A DNA stretch of 64,000 bases from Scortum barcoo (GCA_023238725.1 CM041552.1:14175147-14239146), one strand, 5' to 3'; shown: positions 1 through 12,434, counted from the first letter of the stretch. The notes: generated from the sequence alone by a model not told the origin. Numbers and translations: made by a program.

Positions 1-2281
1 AGGGTTTATGTTTCATAGTTTTCTTCCCACTGGTGTTTCTTAAAGCTGCTCTTTACTCTTACATTTCTGGAGGCTCCCAGCCAAACACAACAGAATGCCT
101 TTAATTAGCTAGAGTCTCTGCATACAAAGATAATTGTGAATAATGCAGCTGCGGTACCCAGGGGTGAACGAACACAGCATTTGGCACATGCCTTGGCTTC
201 CTCATGGGGCATTTCAGACCATTTTTTTCTGAATTGAAGGTTAAGTGTTATAAGGACACTGCACAGAGGTGAGGGAAGGCCGCCCGATCATATTGACCCA
301 ATGATTCATCTTCCCTTCCCCTGATGTTTTGTGAATTGGGTTTGGGTGTGCTGTAGCTCTGTTGTAAGTGGGTGGACAAGGTGACCCGTGCTGTAGATCA
401 AACTGCTGAACAACTGCTCGGGGACAGGGTCTTGCCCGCCTGACTGGATATCATTTTTCTCTATTTAGCCCCATCTCACACCTGTAATAGGGTGGTCGTC
501 CACATGAATGCTCACGGCTCCGCTGGGATAGAGCCATGTTTTCGCTCACATTGCTCTGTCATTAACAACAGGAGTCAACACATTTACACCACTTCTCTGC
601 TGGTTTCAAAGGACATTAACTCTCAGTTCTGTGTTTGGATTTTCTTTTTTTTTGAGTGAATTGTTGTTTTTTTTGTTGGATTTCTTTTAGCTGCGACGTT
701 TAAAGGCTTCTGGTTAAAAGAAGAGCTGTCATTGCCAGTGTTGAATAAATGTTTAGTATCAATTGCTGCGCTTTAGCTGCCATTTTAGAGAGATAGTCCT
801 GCTGTATTTCTGTCTCTCAGACACATTGATATTTCCTTTTCTGTATCGCTGCCTGACCCTTTTCTTCTGAAGATACCCACACAGACACACAGAGAAGATA
901 ATAGACTTGCGTTTGCTACAGGAAGGATGTTAGTCGATGGTTGAGCTGTGTTGATAGGGTTGAGTTACATCCGCAGTGGTCTGAAACACTCATGAGTCTA
1001 TCCTCTTTTTTATACTGTACAAAAAAGTAACTAAATAAAACAAACAAAGCAAAGTGTTGGATATGAGTGTTAATTTACAAAAATGTTCAGTTAAATAGTC
1101 AGGCATGTGTGCAGTTATTGATATTAGATCAAATGATCTGACAATGATACACTGAAATTGTGACATCCAATTTTAAAAATGTAGGAAGCACTGTGGAGTT
1201 TTTAATGCCGTTTTTAATAACCGTTCTCTTTCTTCTGACTCCAAAAACTAGAGACTAATTGCTGTGTTCAAATTTGAAACTTTCGTGAAACTATACAACA
1301 AAACATTTGTCAGCCCAAACTGTAGTTTCTGCCATTGCAGCCTGCCTTGGTTATCAAGCACTACAGGAATCGCTGCATGGTTCAAAGGTCAGTTTATGTG
1401 AGTGCCACCAAAATACAGTTTTTCTCCGACTTGCAGCTCTTATCTGTTTTATTGAAAAATAGCACTGTATGTCCTTGTAAAGGTTAAGTTGGTAATGTAA
1501 GTTTGCTTTATGCTGTATAACCTTTTCAGAAAAATATTGATGAATTTAATATTTTACCAGTATTTTGCTTACACTATAAATAAATCCAGGGCCCACATAT
1601 TATGTACGGCATCGCTTTTGTGTTAGAATGTGATTTGTCCAAACTGGTTTCAGTTTCAGTGAATTAGCTGAGCATGACAGCATCTCTTTTGCTTCAACCC
1701 ACAGTAATGTGTCCAGCAAATCAGAAATCCACACACACACACACACACAGTTAATGACTACTATGGGGAGTGAATCATACCAGTAAATGTGTGGGTGACC
1801 AACAGTAGGTTGTCTAAGTTCAAGAGCTGCAGGGCCCTTTAACATGCCATGGAAGAGCATTGTCACAATTGTCTAAGGAATAACTAATTAAAAAGATAAA
1901 TGTGAGGTCCTGACCATGAACGCCTTAATGACATGTCACTGTGGACCATGTAACCTGTGTTGACTCACATCTGACTTGTATTTTTGTGTTGTTTTTTTTT
2001 TCTTGCTAATTGTTGCTGTGATCACCATCATTAAGTAAAGAAAGCACTTTTGATCCAATCTCCTGTTCTCTGATGTAGAAAAAACAGGAGCTTACAAATA
2101 TTACAGCTGGTAGGCTTATGTGATTTAAAAAAAGAAATTTAATCATTTTCCTCATCCAGGGGGGCAAATTTTACTTAAAGCGGCAGCCCAACTGCATTTT
2201 GTTCCAATAGTCTCTTTGACTGTGGTTCATGTATTATTATTTTTCTGAAAGTAACAATAAAAATGACCTTGCTCTGCACTC
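1..2281. other. Unique noncoding sequence, no gene seen
   Basis: No open reading frame here looks like a protein family, and the few short ones have low-complexity or random composition. The stretch is AT-rich with short T runs near 649-676 and 1991-2000 and one CA microsatellite (listed separately). I see no transposon ends. It most likely belongs to a large intron or intergenic interval. Confidence 0.6.
1730..1749. repeat. CA dinucleotide microsatellite
   Basis: About ten uninterrupted CA units, read as TG on the minus strand. Simple repeats of this kind are frequent in fish introns and are often length-polymorphic. It accounts for the cysteine/valine-rich stretch of a spurious minus-strand open frame across it. 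Confidence 0.9.
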
Positions 2282-2323
2282 AGTTACTTAAGCATACAAA
2301 AAAATAAGTATACTTAAGTAACT
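2282..2323. repeat. 42-bp inverted repeat (hairpin)
   Basis: A 16-base left arm (2282-2297, starting AGTTACTTAAG) is matched by a right arm at 2308-2323 (ending CTTAAGTAACT) with one mismatch. The 10-base loop is A-rich. It lies 40 bp before the Tc1-like element. It could be a solo palindrome, the remnant of a small MITE, or the kind of bendable AT-rich palindromic DNA that Tc1 elements favour as targets. Only the structure is seen; any function is inferred. Confidence 0.75.
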
Positions 2324-2362
2324 AATTATTTGTGCATGAATTATGCTGCTATTACAGATAAA

Positions 2363-2565
2363 CAGTGGGGCAAAAAAGTATTTAGTCAGCCACCAATTGT
2401 GCAAGTTCTCCCACTTAAAAAGATGAGAGAGGCCTGTAATTTTCATCATAGGTACACTTCAACTACTGAGAGACAGAATGGGGGAAAAGAATCCAGGAAA
2501 TCACATTGTAGGATTTTTCTAATGAATTAATTGGTAAATTCCTCTGTAAAATAAGTATTTGGTCA
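2363..2565 (+). repeat. Left terminal inverted repeat of the Tc1-like element (IR/DR type)
   Basis: This arm of about 203 bp pairs with 3779-3970. It contains two similar direct repeats: an outer one at the tip (about 2371-2393, core AAGTATTTAGTCAG) and an inner one at about 2547-2570 (core AAGTATTTGGTCA). In the IR/DR group of Tc1-like elements such pairs are the transposase binding sites. The first 54 bases match the other end almost perfectly, while the middle of the arm has drifted by substitutions and small indels. Confidence 0.93.
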
Positions 2566-2685
2566 CCTACAAACAAGCAAGATTTCTGGCTCTCACAGAC
2601 CTGTAACTTCTTCTTTAAGAGGCTCCTCTGTCCTCCACTCGTTACATTACCTGTATTAATGACACCTGTTTGAACTCATTATCAG

Positions 2686-2692
2686 TATAAAA
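2686..2692 (+). promoter_or_regulatory. TATA box of the Tc1-like transposase gene
   Basis: TATAAAA lies 48-54 bp before the conserved transposase start codon, inside the transposon and after the left inverted repeat. The position suits a core promoter giving a short 5' leader. The motif is seen; promoter activity is inferred. Confidence 0.5.
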
Positions 2693-2739
2693 GACACCTG
2701 TCCACAACCTCAAACAGTCAGACTCCAAACTCCATGGCT

Positions 2740-3762
2740 ATGGCCAAGACCAAAGAGCTGTCAAAGGACACCAGAAACAAAATTGTAGACCTGCACCAGG
2801 CTGGGAAGACTGAATCTGCAATAGGTAAGCAGCTTGGTGTGAAGAAATCAACTGTGGGAGCAATTATTAGAAAATGGAAGACATACAAGACCACTGATAA
2901 TCTCCCTCGATCTGGGGCTCCACGCAAGATCTCACCCCGTGGGGTCAAAATGATCATGAGAACGGTGAGCAAAAATCCCAGAACCACACGGGGGGACCTA
3001 GTGAATGACCTGCAGAGAGCTGGGACCAAAGTAACAAAGGCTACCATCAGTAACACACTACGCCGCCAGGGACTCAAATCCTGCAGTGCCAGACGTGTCC
3101 CCCTGCTTAAGCCAGTACATGTCCAGGCCCGTCTGAAGTTTGCTAGAGAGCATTTGGATGATCCAGAAGAGGATTGGGAGAATGTCATATGGTCAGATGA
3201 AACCAAAATAGAACTTTTTGGTAAAAAACTCAACTTGTCGTGTTTGGAGGAGAAAGAATGCTGAGTTGCATCCAAAGAACACCATACCTACTGTGAAGCA
3301 TGGGGTGGAAACATCATGCTTTGGGGCTGTTTTTCTGCAAAGGGACCAGGACGACTGATCCGTGTAAAGGAAAGAATGAATGGGGCCATGTATCGTGAGA
3401 TTTTGAGTGAAAACCTCCTTCCATCAGCAAGGGCATTGAAGATGAAACATGGCTGGGTCTTTCAGCATGACAGTGATCCCAAACACACCGCCCGGGCAAC
3501 GAAGGAGTGGCTTTGTAAGAAGCATTTCAAGGTCCTGGAGTGGCCTAGCCAGTCTCCAGATCTCAACCCCATAGAAAATCTTTGGAGGGAGTTGAAAGTC
3601 CGTGTTGCCCAGCGACAGCCCCAAAACATCACTGCTCTAGAGGAGATCTGCATGGAGGAATGGGCCAAAATACCAGCAACAGTGTGTGAAAACCTTGTGA
3701 AGACTTACAGAAAACGTTTGACCTCTGTCATTGCCAACAAAGGGTATATAACAAAGTATTGA
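2740..3762 (+). pseudogene. Tc1-like transposase, frameshifted pseudogene
   Basis: Encodes a Tc1 transposase of about 340 residues, which would cut and paste the element at TA sites in the nucleus. I take the start as the second ATG (2740), because the family protein usually begins MAKTKELSKD; a further in-frame ATG lies at 2734. The N-terminal half (2740-3264) has the helix-turn-helix PAI/RED region with a GAPRKI motif between them, then WSDETK with the first catalytic Asp (codon 3196-3198). The C-terminal half (3316-3762) has HDSDPKH with the second Asp and SPDLNPIE with the Glu 35 residues on, i.e. DD34E. The A run at 3223-3228 is one base too long, giving a +1 shift that reaches a TGA at 3262. 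The G run at 3302-3305 is one base too short and restores the frame. All three catalytic acidic residues survive, but the reading frame between the first two is destroyed. Confidence 0.95.
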
Positions 3763-3778
3763 GATGAACTTTTGTTAT

Positions 3779-3970
3779 TGACCAAATACTTATTTTCCAC
3801 CATAATTTGCAAATAAATTCTTTAAAAATCAGACAATGTGATTTTTTTTTTCTCATTTTGTCTCTCATAGTTGTTGAAGTATACCTATGATGAAAATTGG
3901 AGACCTCTCATCTTTTAAGTGGGAGAACTTGCACAATTGGTGGCTGACTAAATACTTTTTTGCCCCACTG
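3779..3970 (-). repeat. Right terminal inverted repeat of the Tc1-like element
   Basis: This arm of about 192 bp is the reverse complement of the left arm. The inner direct repeat is at 3779-3801 and the outer one at about 3940-3965, so the IR/DR arrangement is kept on both sides. An AATAAA signal at 3812-3817 probably served as the polyadenylation site of the transposase transcript. A T-rich run at 3842-3852 marks local drift from the left arm. Confidence 0.93.
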
Positions 3971-3972
3971 TA

Positions 3973-6900
3973 GCTTCCTACCAGAATTGGTGAATGGTTG
4001 CAGTGTTAATACCCTCAGCTGTCTCTGTTACGACACAAGAAATCTTTTTTGAGAGAGCTCATTAAATAGAAACTTTTGACTGACTATCAGAGACAGTGGA
4101 CCAGATCTGTGGTCAAAAGTCATTGAAAAGCGCAGAGATAAACAGTCAAACATACAGTACGCTATGTCTGATCGATGCTGATCTTTCCTGCAGTTGAAGT
4201 CTTTCATCCAAGTTGATGAGGAGATAAGATGCTATTTTTTCACCTTATAACACTCTCTAAAAATAAACTCTGAGGACACCTTACCTGACTGCCACATATT
4301 CTCAGTCTTTCTCCCCGTGTGTCTGTGAATGTGTGTGCATGTGTGTCAGACACAGAGAGCTCTTGTTAGGTTTTTGGTGCTCTGCAGGGCGTGCGCCTCG
4401 CCGTGTGGGAGTATCGATTGAATTGACAATGTAGCCAGAGTAGCACTGAGACACATTGTGCACGCTAGAGAAATGGCTTATGTGTGCAGTGTCAGTGGGG
4501 TCGGGGGGGCTGTGAGGTGGAACACACTCATTTGTACACTATCTGTGACTTAAAAGATGACAACAGAGACAGCATAAGTGCGGTGAAAAAAAAACGCCAT
4601 AGTGCCACTGTCCTCCACTTGAGTGACGACTCTGAGTGATTGCAATACGTGCTCCATCAAGGGATCAAAGAGAGCTGGAGTTGCTCTGCCGTTCAAGTCA
4701 AACAGAGTGACTTTGGTACATACTTGGTGTGATGTGTGAGCTGATGATAATTGAAATTGCTCTTCTCCTCACCCCAAGCTAGTGCTTGCATTGTTTTTTT
4801 TACTCCTTCTGCGCTCCCTGCAGTTAATCCCCTCCCTCCGTCACTCCCTCCACCCCAACCTCCTCCCTCTCCCTGCCCTTCTCCTCGCCCGCTTGCCCTT
4901 TCTCCCTGACTGACTTGCTCTTCATTCACCACTTCCATCTTTTCCTCCTATCTTTCCCCCTCCGTTCTTTGGCTTCTGCCTCGGAGCAGAATGTCAATGG
5001 CGCTTGGAGACCGTGTTTAGGATTCACAGTTCCTGGTATAAGCTCATAAGAGTAATTAAATGTTCTCTCACTGTTGTTCTTCCCTTAAAATGGAGGCTAT
5101 CGTTTTTGTCTCTTCTCCTCCCCTATCATTTGACATTCTGACGTCTGCATGAGCACAAGGAAAAAGGCAGAGAGAGAGAGGACTACAGATATAGAGGGAA
5201 ACATAGAGAGAGGGCAGACCATTGAAGGTAGCAGAATCTGGGGAGTCAAAGAAAACAGTGGCCTGATAGAGAGTGTAAAGATTCATAATAAAAAATCCTA
5301 CTGTTGTATACAAGGACGACTGAAGAAAGATACGTAGGAGAATACCATGTCATTGTCGTATGTGTGCAAAAAGTGTGTTCACATGCAAACTGTCCCTTCT
5401 TCTTGTTGACCAATATCTGAGCCTTTCTCACACAAACACACGCACAGGGACCATACATATGCATGTACATACAAAAATGACAAATCCTTTATTCAGTGAT
5501 CAAATATAGCCTGATGTGTGTGTCATGTCCTTGTCAGTGTCTCTTCTCGTCAACAAGACTGTACGCCAACTTCAAGCTTTTCTACACTAGAAGAATTCTA
5601 ATCCTTAAGTGTTGCTGGATCACGTTTGGCAAACAGACAACCAAAGCACAGCTTATAGCTCAAGGGGCTCAGAGTAAATTTGAAATCTGTCTGCCTTTCT
5701 CAGCTTTGATAATATAAGCTTTGACAGAACAACTGCATTTAACTAAGCAGGCATAAGTAAGCAAAATAGCATGTTTCCACTGCACCAAAAAGGCTCAATT
5801 ACCAGTTATTCATAATATTTAATGTTTAAAGTTAATATCATGTCACACAAAAAGATAGTAATTGCTGTGCAGAAGTTTTATTTTCAGACCTGTCACATTT
5901 GAATACATTTCATTGCAAAATGTCTAAATGAAGATCCACATGAACTTTTAACCTCACTCAGCACTTCCTGTGGCAAAATCACAACAACCATAATTAAATG
6001 TCTTTCCCGTGAGGTTTTATTTGTGAAACAGCGACAAGGAAGTGTTGAGTCTGCAGTAATGACATACTAACATTGAAAAATGTTCCTTTCTTTTTGTCTT
6101 TGTGTCACATTTTTCATTAACCCATTTTAAGTCATCACATCGTGCGCAAAAGAATATAGAAAATTCATTATTATCAAATATCAGTTTTTACTCTCTTTGA
6201 GTTCAAAGATGGCAATGTGTGCGTCCTTTGTGTTTGCACCTACAGCTCGAACAGAACTCACTGTCCAGTTTAAAAGCCACACCAAGCTGCATTTTATGAA
6301 TTTGGCGCTGTGCTGTTGGCAGTGTGGCCTCTGAAGTGACTCACCTGAGCACCTGCCAGTCATTTATTCCTCGTTTGAAGTGTGCTGGCCTGGAACTGTC
6401 AGACTGTATATATGTTTTATGTGCCTGTCACCCTGGCCTGCTCCATACCATAGACAGGCTTGTTTGTTGAATTTGGGCTCCCTTGAATTGTTGGGAATGA
6501 GTTTAAATTATGGGTAGAATTTGTTTGTTGTAGCGATAGCAATGAGAGAGAGGTGCCAGGTGGAATTAAAGTGAAGTTCTTATATTTTACCGCCTATAGG
6601 TCTGACAGTTCTAATTGGATAATACAGTATATCTTTGCATAACTTTGCAGTCACCACCAGCAATGTAAGTACTGTGGGCAGTGGCATTCATCATATTATC
6701 CAAAAACACAAGCCTTGAACTATTTTTAAATAAAAAAACAGAAAACCTCTCTGTGCTTGTATGTAAATTTGACTGTTGACTGTTTGAATTCTTGGACCAG
6801 ACAGTTCAAGTCTTAAGTCCAAAACATGCCACAACAGTACAGCTTGCATCATTTGATGTCCGTAGTACAGCAGGACTGGATGGGATAAAGAAATACATTA

Positions 6901-7588
6901 AGCATATTAAGTGAATTTGGAGCATTGCTCTGCTTTCAGGAGTTGTTTGTATTATTTCATATGATTTCTTACCAGAAGAGACAATCATCCCAGCTACTTT
7001 CACCAAAAAATGTCTTTTTTAATATCATCTTTAGTATACCAGGACTGTGGGTCATGGAGATCTAGATATTTATACCTCAAAAATAAGTTCTTCTGTTCCA
7101 TTGTAGCAAGTACAAGAAGACCACAGAAGAAGAACTGCTGTCTCTTGATAAGAGAAGAAACCAAAGTACATGAGTTGGGATGTGCCAAGCGAGTAAAAGT
7201 ATGAAAATAACACTGCTTTTCTGAGCTTGTTACTCGGGTTGGTAATGGAAAATAGGACAGTGGTGCACTTTGTTGTGAGGTGGCTTGTCTGTCTGTGGTG
7301 GTGTACCCCTGCACTGCTGGTTTGTTGATTTACAGTGGAGGCTGTATTTACTCCTTTGTATGTTGCAGGTCTGTTTGGGTGATTTGAAAATGCGAAATGG
7401 ATAAAAATTATAAGCATTCACTGACCTTTAATCTGAAAGACTTAAATGTCTCAAACATGATGTGCATACAGTTGTGGCAAACACTTACCGTACCAAGCTG
7501 TCACTTAATATTAATTAAAGTAACTCCGTGAAGTGTAGGATGTGAAAAGTCAGACATACATTACACCTACAGTGTGTTGCACATTATC
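3973..7588. other. Unique noncoding sequence, no gene seen
   Basis: Contains a pyrimidine-rich stretch at about 4800-4930, which makes a Gly/Glu-rich spurious frame on the minus strand, and a short GA run near 5168-5181. The remaining short open frames show no recognisable domain. No transposon ends or RNA gene could be supported. Confidence 0.6.
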
Positions 7589-7626
7589 ATATGTGTACAT
7601 ATATATATATATGTGTGTGTATATAC

Positions 7627-7686
<60 letters not shown>

Positions 7687-7704
7687 ATATACACACACAT
7701 ACAT
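7589..7704. repeat. Compound (AT)n/(GT)n microsatellite, self-complementary
   Basis: An uninterrupted AT run of about 23 units (7631-7676) is flanked on the left by GTGTGTATATACGTG-like sequence and on the right by GTGTATATACACACAC. The whole tract is close to self-complementary and could form a cruciform. Tyr/Ile-repeat open frames on both strands here are artefacts of the repeat. Confidence 0.95.
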
Positions 7705-9499
7705 GCACAGTTCAGCAGTGAATATACCTGAATTGAATAACCTGAATTGTTTTGTGTGATGGAGTTTGGTGTTGTCTCTCATGACTCATTTTTAGTGCTT
7801 TTTAAGGTGACTAGGCTGACATTTTGGATGAGTGCTGCACTAAAAGCATTATTATAAAGTATTTATTGAAAATAGCACATTTTCTACATAGGTTGTCAAG
7901 TTGTTACTTCACCAAGAATTACTTGGGTGTGAGGGCATAATAATGGTGGGGTTGACATAGCAATTTCTTGATGTGACGCTTGTTCTTGAGAATGAAAAAT
8001 GATGGATGATGAAATCCTTGGCTGACTGAATAGATATCGGACCCTCCTGCCCTGCAGTCCTGTAACCGTGGATGGAGAAGCCTGCTGACTCATGACATAC
8101 TGGCTTTACCTGTCTCTTTAGAGAGGCTAATATAGATCTATGATAGTAATGGTGCAATGTCGAACACACGGACACAAACAGAAACTGCAGTGTCACTGAG
8201 TATCACTTAATTGATGAAGCATGTTTACCAGTTAACAACAAACCCTTTAGTCTCCAATCCAATTTATGTGGTTTGTTAAAATGAATGTTAAAATGCACAA
8301 ATCTGTTAGAAAGCAGATTTTTGCATTTTAAAGATTTAAATCCTCACCAATAAGCATTGAATCCAATAATATAAATATCAATCTGTATCTGCCTCAAAAA
8401 TCCAATAATGGTTGTGTTGACAACCTATATTTATAATATAATTGTCTTGCTTCAACCTGTATATAGAGTTCACGGCAAAGATTTTTTCTAGTCTCAAGTC
8501 TCAAACATGCGACATTAAGAGAACCCATTAAACATAGTCCTAAATGTTAATAAAAAAAATATGTAAAATAAATGTGGAAACAGTAATAAAACAAAGTATT
8601 TTTAAATTATACTTTAGTAATAAATGTACAAGTTTAAAAAATGACAACACAACTAAAATACTGTATGTATTTGTTTTCAGTGTTGTGTTGGGAATGTTTT
8701 TTTTAAAATAATGTGAAGATGTAAATGGACTTCTATTGAAAGACCTTTTCATGTATACTATGGTATTGTTTTGGTACATATGTTTTCAATGTTTATACTC
8801 AATGTCTTTTACTTAATTACTTTTAAACAGTATGGTTTGGTGTCTGTTTTGCCCTCTTTTGTTATTCTTAACTGTGATTTTAAATAACTTTTACTCTTAC
8901 TTAAATAACTTTTACTGTTTTAATTGTTTCATACTTCTTTATGCAAATCAAGTCTTATAGAAAGCTTGTTTCGATAAGTGGTACAGACATAAACTTTATT
9001 ATATTATTATTCACTCCATGCAGACGTAATAAATCCATGGCACATCAAAGGACCTTTTGATTTTCAGAAAACAAACAATCCATTAGCTGTTTCAGTGGCC
9101 TGAGTGCTCGGTGAGCGATTAGTTGGGCTTGTTTCTCTCCACTTCGATCCAACAGAGCACTTATTCTTCCCCCAGCCTTCTCTAACCTGTCTTCCCTTCT
9201 CCCATCTCTCCTCCTGCCTGTCACTGCATCAATCCCTCCTTACCCCACCAAACACCCCCCCGTGACTCAATTACACAGACCTCTAAAAAACAGCTATCAA
9301 CATGTTTCCCGTCAAAGTTAGATCGTCCACAAATCCTAGATTTTCAGTATAGATAAACTCAATATATAAAAATACAGTAAATATTCGCTCCTGCTACACA
9401 CTCTCCTTAATAAAGCTTGAATTATTCCGAGGGTGGCAGAATGATCAAAAAGTGAAAGAAAGAGTGTGTGATTGAGAAAAAGAGAAAGCTGAAATTAGC

Positions 9500-9740
9500 A
9501 TTATATGGAGGTTCCACACTGCCACTTCTAATCCCCCATAGTCAGTGCTGCCAATCGACATAGCCCAGCTAGTTGCTGCTGATGGGGCTTGATGTGAATG
9601 TGGTGGGAGTGACGGTACACTCCCACGGAGAGTCAGAGGCAGCAGCCACAGCCACTGATTAATCCTCATGCTGGAGCCACTAATGATTTATTTATTTGGA
9701 AATTACAGAGCCCTGGGAGAGCTGGGCACGATTGATAACG
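9500..9740. promoter_or_regulatory. Possible conserved noncoding element
   Basis: A balanced-composition block without low complexity, with clustered homeodomain-type cores (ATTAAT, TAATGATTTATTTATTT) beside GC-richer sequence around 9590-9660. It has no coding potential. This texture is typical of vertebrate conserved noncoding elements, but conservation cannot be seen from one sequence, so this is only a pointer for alignment. Confidence 0.22.
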
Positions 9741-10044
9741 AAACTCGAGAGGGAGGGTTAGGAGGAAGGGGGGGCGGGGGGTAGGCTCTGAGATTTAACA
9801 CTTCTTCCTACCTCAGTCAGTCCCTGTCTATGCATCAAAAGGCTAATTCTCATATTGACATCAGTGAAATTTTCCCAGTCAAATATTTTTCTGCTGCAAA
9901 ATGTTGCATGGGTCTCTCCTGCCGCAGGCAGGGGTTTAGCGGCAGCACAAGATGCCTGCTGTGAAGATATTGATGTTTGATCACAGGGTGTCATCCTCAA
10001 AACATAGGGGAAAGATTTTCTTATGCAAGAAAGGCAATTACTTC

Positions 10045-10065
10045 TTTTTTTTTTTTTTTTTTTTT
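10045..10065. repeat. T21 homopolymer
   Basis: An unbroken run of 21 T. It could be the A-tail of a minus-strand retroposon, but no recognisable SINE or LINE body lies to its right, so I treat it as a simple repeat. Confidence 0.9.
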
Positions 10066-12434
10066 GCTCGTTGGGCTCACACTAAACTTATAGTCTTGAT
10101 AGCGAAGTTAGGCAACAGCGTATTTAAACATCTGCCAGCTGTCTTTGTCTGAAGCAGCATGTGTCTTTGGAGCCTGAGGGGGCTGAGAGACTCATCTTTA
10201 CACACAATTGCTGACGTGACATGACGGTCGCTGAGGTTTGTTCTGTAGTAAGCCACTATAGCTTAGTATGTGCCAATATGAACGGGGGGCAAGGTTGATG
10301 ATGAGCTTCCTCGCTCGGCCTGTGTTAATGGCTCCAGTCAGTGAATCACTACCAGTGAGGCCTGCTATCATGATTCATTTCAGCTCATTAACGTTAATTG
10401 AAGTAGCTCTCTTCTACTTGCTGAACCTTACGTAACCACTGTCGGGATCATGGGGGCCGTTGGCATTAAGTTAGTCTTGAGATGGTGGTTGGGCTTTTCT
10501 TACTGAAAGTTAAGATGTTTCTTGCTGAGAAGTATATAACTGTAATATAGGTGAGAATATAGGGATGAATCTTGGGTTTACTGCCTATGCTCCTGTTTTA
10601 ATTTTCTGTGTTATGGCCTGTCTTGCAAGTATCAGTAACTGATGTTACAGAGTTTCTGTTTTTTATTAGTTATTAAACATTTTATTTGTCCTTTTGGTCC
10701 TTATCATGCAGTTCGAACTGAGATCTTTGGTTAATAATCATTTTAATGAAGCATAGTGTTAATCCTATCTTGCTTTGTCTCTACTTATGATTTAGTCTCT
10801 CCCTGTCTCTCCCTCTGTCGCTGTCCTTTCCCACTTCCAACTCAACGGGCTCACTGAGGGCATTCACACTTTAAGCCAATGGCTGCCAAAGTTTGAGATT
10901 CTTCCTTTCTTGTCTGCTGTCAGCCGTCATATCATCGCCAGATAAATATGAGCCTCCTCCAGACCAAGGCTCTTTACTCATCCTATTGTGATTAGATTAC
11001 TTAAGTGTTCAAGGACCTTAAACAATCCAGTTAAACACCTCATCCACCTTATTTGTCTGAAGGTATGCAGTTTCTTTTGTAAGTTAATTTGTTTGCATAA
11101 TGTCACTACGCTTTGCTTCACAGCTAAAATTTAGCGTTTACAGTCTAGAGAACATTTCCTCCAGACTTAGATTTCTCGAAGTGGATTTTCAAAGATCACT
11201 ATTTCTTGTGTTTCTCTCTCTGCAGTGATGTTTTGTGTATCCAAGCTCTTCTGGTGTCAGTGTCCGTTGTGTTGTTGGGCTGAAGTAATTATTATTTGGA
11301 TTGGATGTCATGCAGGGTAATCTTTCAGTACCACACACCAGCTTTCATTGATATCTCAGATTGGATTTTGTCTCACTATCACATCACGGGAGATTCCTTA
11401 CAGCTCCCAGAGCAGTGGCGTCTTGATCATCTCGAAACAGTGGAAAGAAGGATAAAGCTTCTGGTTTCCTCACAGCCTTGTGAAGGCTGACATTTGGATA
11501 TAATCTGTTGTCTGTTGTTCTGATGTACTAAGACAGAACAGATGGATTGAGCAGAGAAGCAGAATAAACTGTCTCTTGGTTCAGAAATATTATTAACTGA
11601 GACCATGTATTACATGCAAGTCACTCTGCAAACAGAAATTCAAATTAATTAATCGAAATGAAATGTTGTGAAAGTTACTAATGAAAGATAAAAAATAAGA
11701 TTTATTGTAAGATTTATTGTACTTTCACATAGCCTGTGTATATTTCTGATTGGCTGCCCAGTAAATACACAGGAATGTATATAGGGCTATTAAATCATAA
11801 GTCTATACTCAAAACATACATATGTATGGAAAAGTAACAACAATTCAAATTTAGTATATTCATGAGTTTTATACTGTTTTTAAGAAGGGTGAGTCACTAA
11901 GCAATAATAACAGACAAAGGCTAAGAAGGTCAGGCTGACTGGCTAAACTGCAAATTATGCTCCCTCTTTTGACAAAACTGAGAATCTCTATGTCCTCTGC
12001 CCATGTTCATGATGGTGTGTAAACATGTCTGTACATGTAGAAATCCAGTGTCCATGTCCATTTTTAAGTACATCCCTCTCACTAAGCTGTAAGATAACTT
12101 GCTGCTGTTACATTATTTGGTGCTGAATTAATTCCTCAGAGTTTGGAACAAAATTTGAATAAATACCTATTCATTGTTGTAATTCCCTTAAACCTTTGTC
12201 TTCTGTGAATAATAAATGATACACCTGCTGCGGTAGATAATTATCCCATAGTTCTGCCATGAACTCTACTGTGCAGCTAATAGAAACTAATTGTGAAGAA
12301 TTCAGTGCACCAGCATTGTGCCAGCAGCAATGACTTCACCACAATGGCTACACAGGTTTCCTCACCAAGTTTTTCCTTGGCTTCAGTTGTTGAGATGTTT
12401 TTGTGATAAACCACCAAAACTAAAGAAAATCCAC

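Larger units (their letters stand above)
2363..3970 (+). mobile_element. Tc1/mariner transposon, Tc1-like fish group, full length but inactive
   Basis: The element is 1,608 bp, the usual length for Tc1-like fish transposons. It begins CAGTGGGGCAAAAAAGTA and ends with the exact reverse complement. Right of it is TA (3971-3972), the expected target duplication; on the left the two bases are AA (2361-2362), so one target copy has mutated. Terminal inverted repeats of about 200 bp flank a single intronless transposase reading frame on the + strand. The frame carries a paired-like DNA-binding half and a DD34E catalytic half. Two indels and an in-frame stop disable it. Both ends look intact, so it could in principle be moved by a transposase supplied in trans. 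I do not assign a named subfamily. Confidence 0.97.
7705..12434. other. Unique noncoding sequence, no gene seen
   Basis: AT-rich, with a small direct repeat of TAAATAACTTTTACT at 8881 and 8902, a C-rich stretch near 9240-9265, and a 21-base T run at 10045-10065. No protein family, tRNA or transposon end was recognised. Two sub-stretches that resemble conserved noncoding elements are listed separately. Confidence 0.55.

Noticed and set aside
2718..3275. Minus-strand 185-residue frame
   Set aside because: Antisense shadow of the Tc1-like transposase.
7567..7782. Tyr/Ile-repeat open frames on both strands
   Set aside because: Translation of the AT/GT microsatellite.
10045..10065. T21 run as the tail of a minus-strand retroposon
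   Set aside because: No SINE or LINE body or target duplication recognised beside it.
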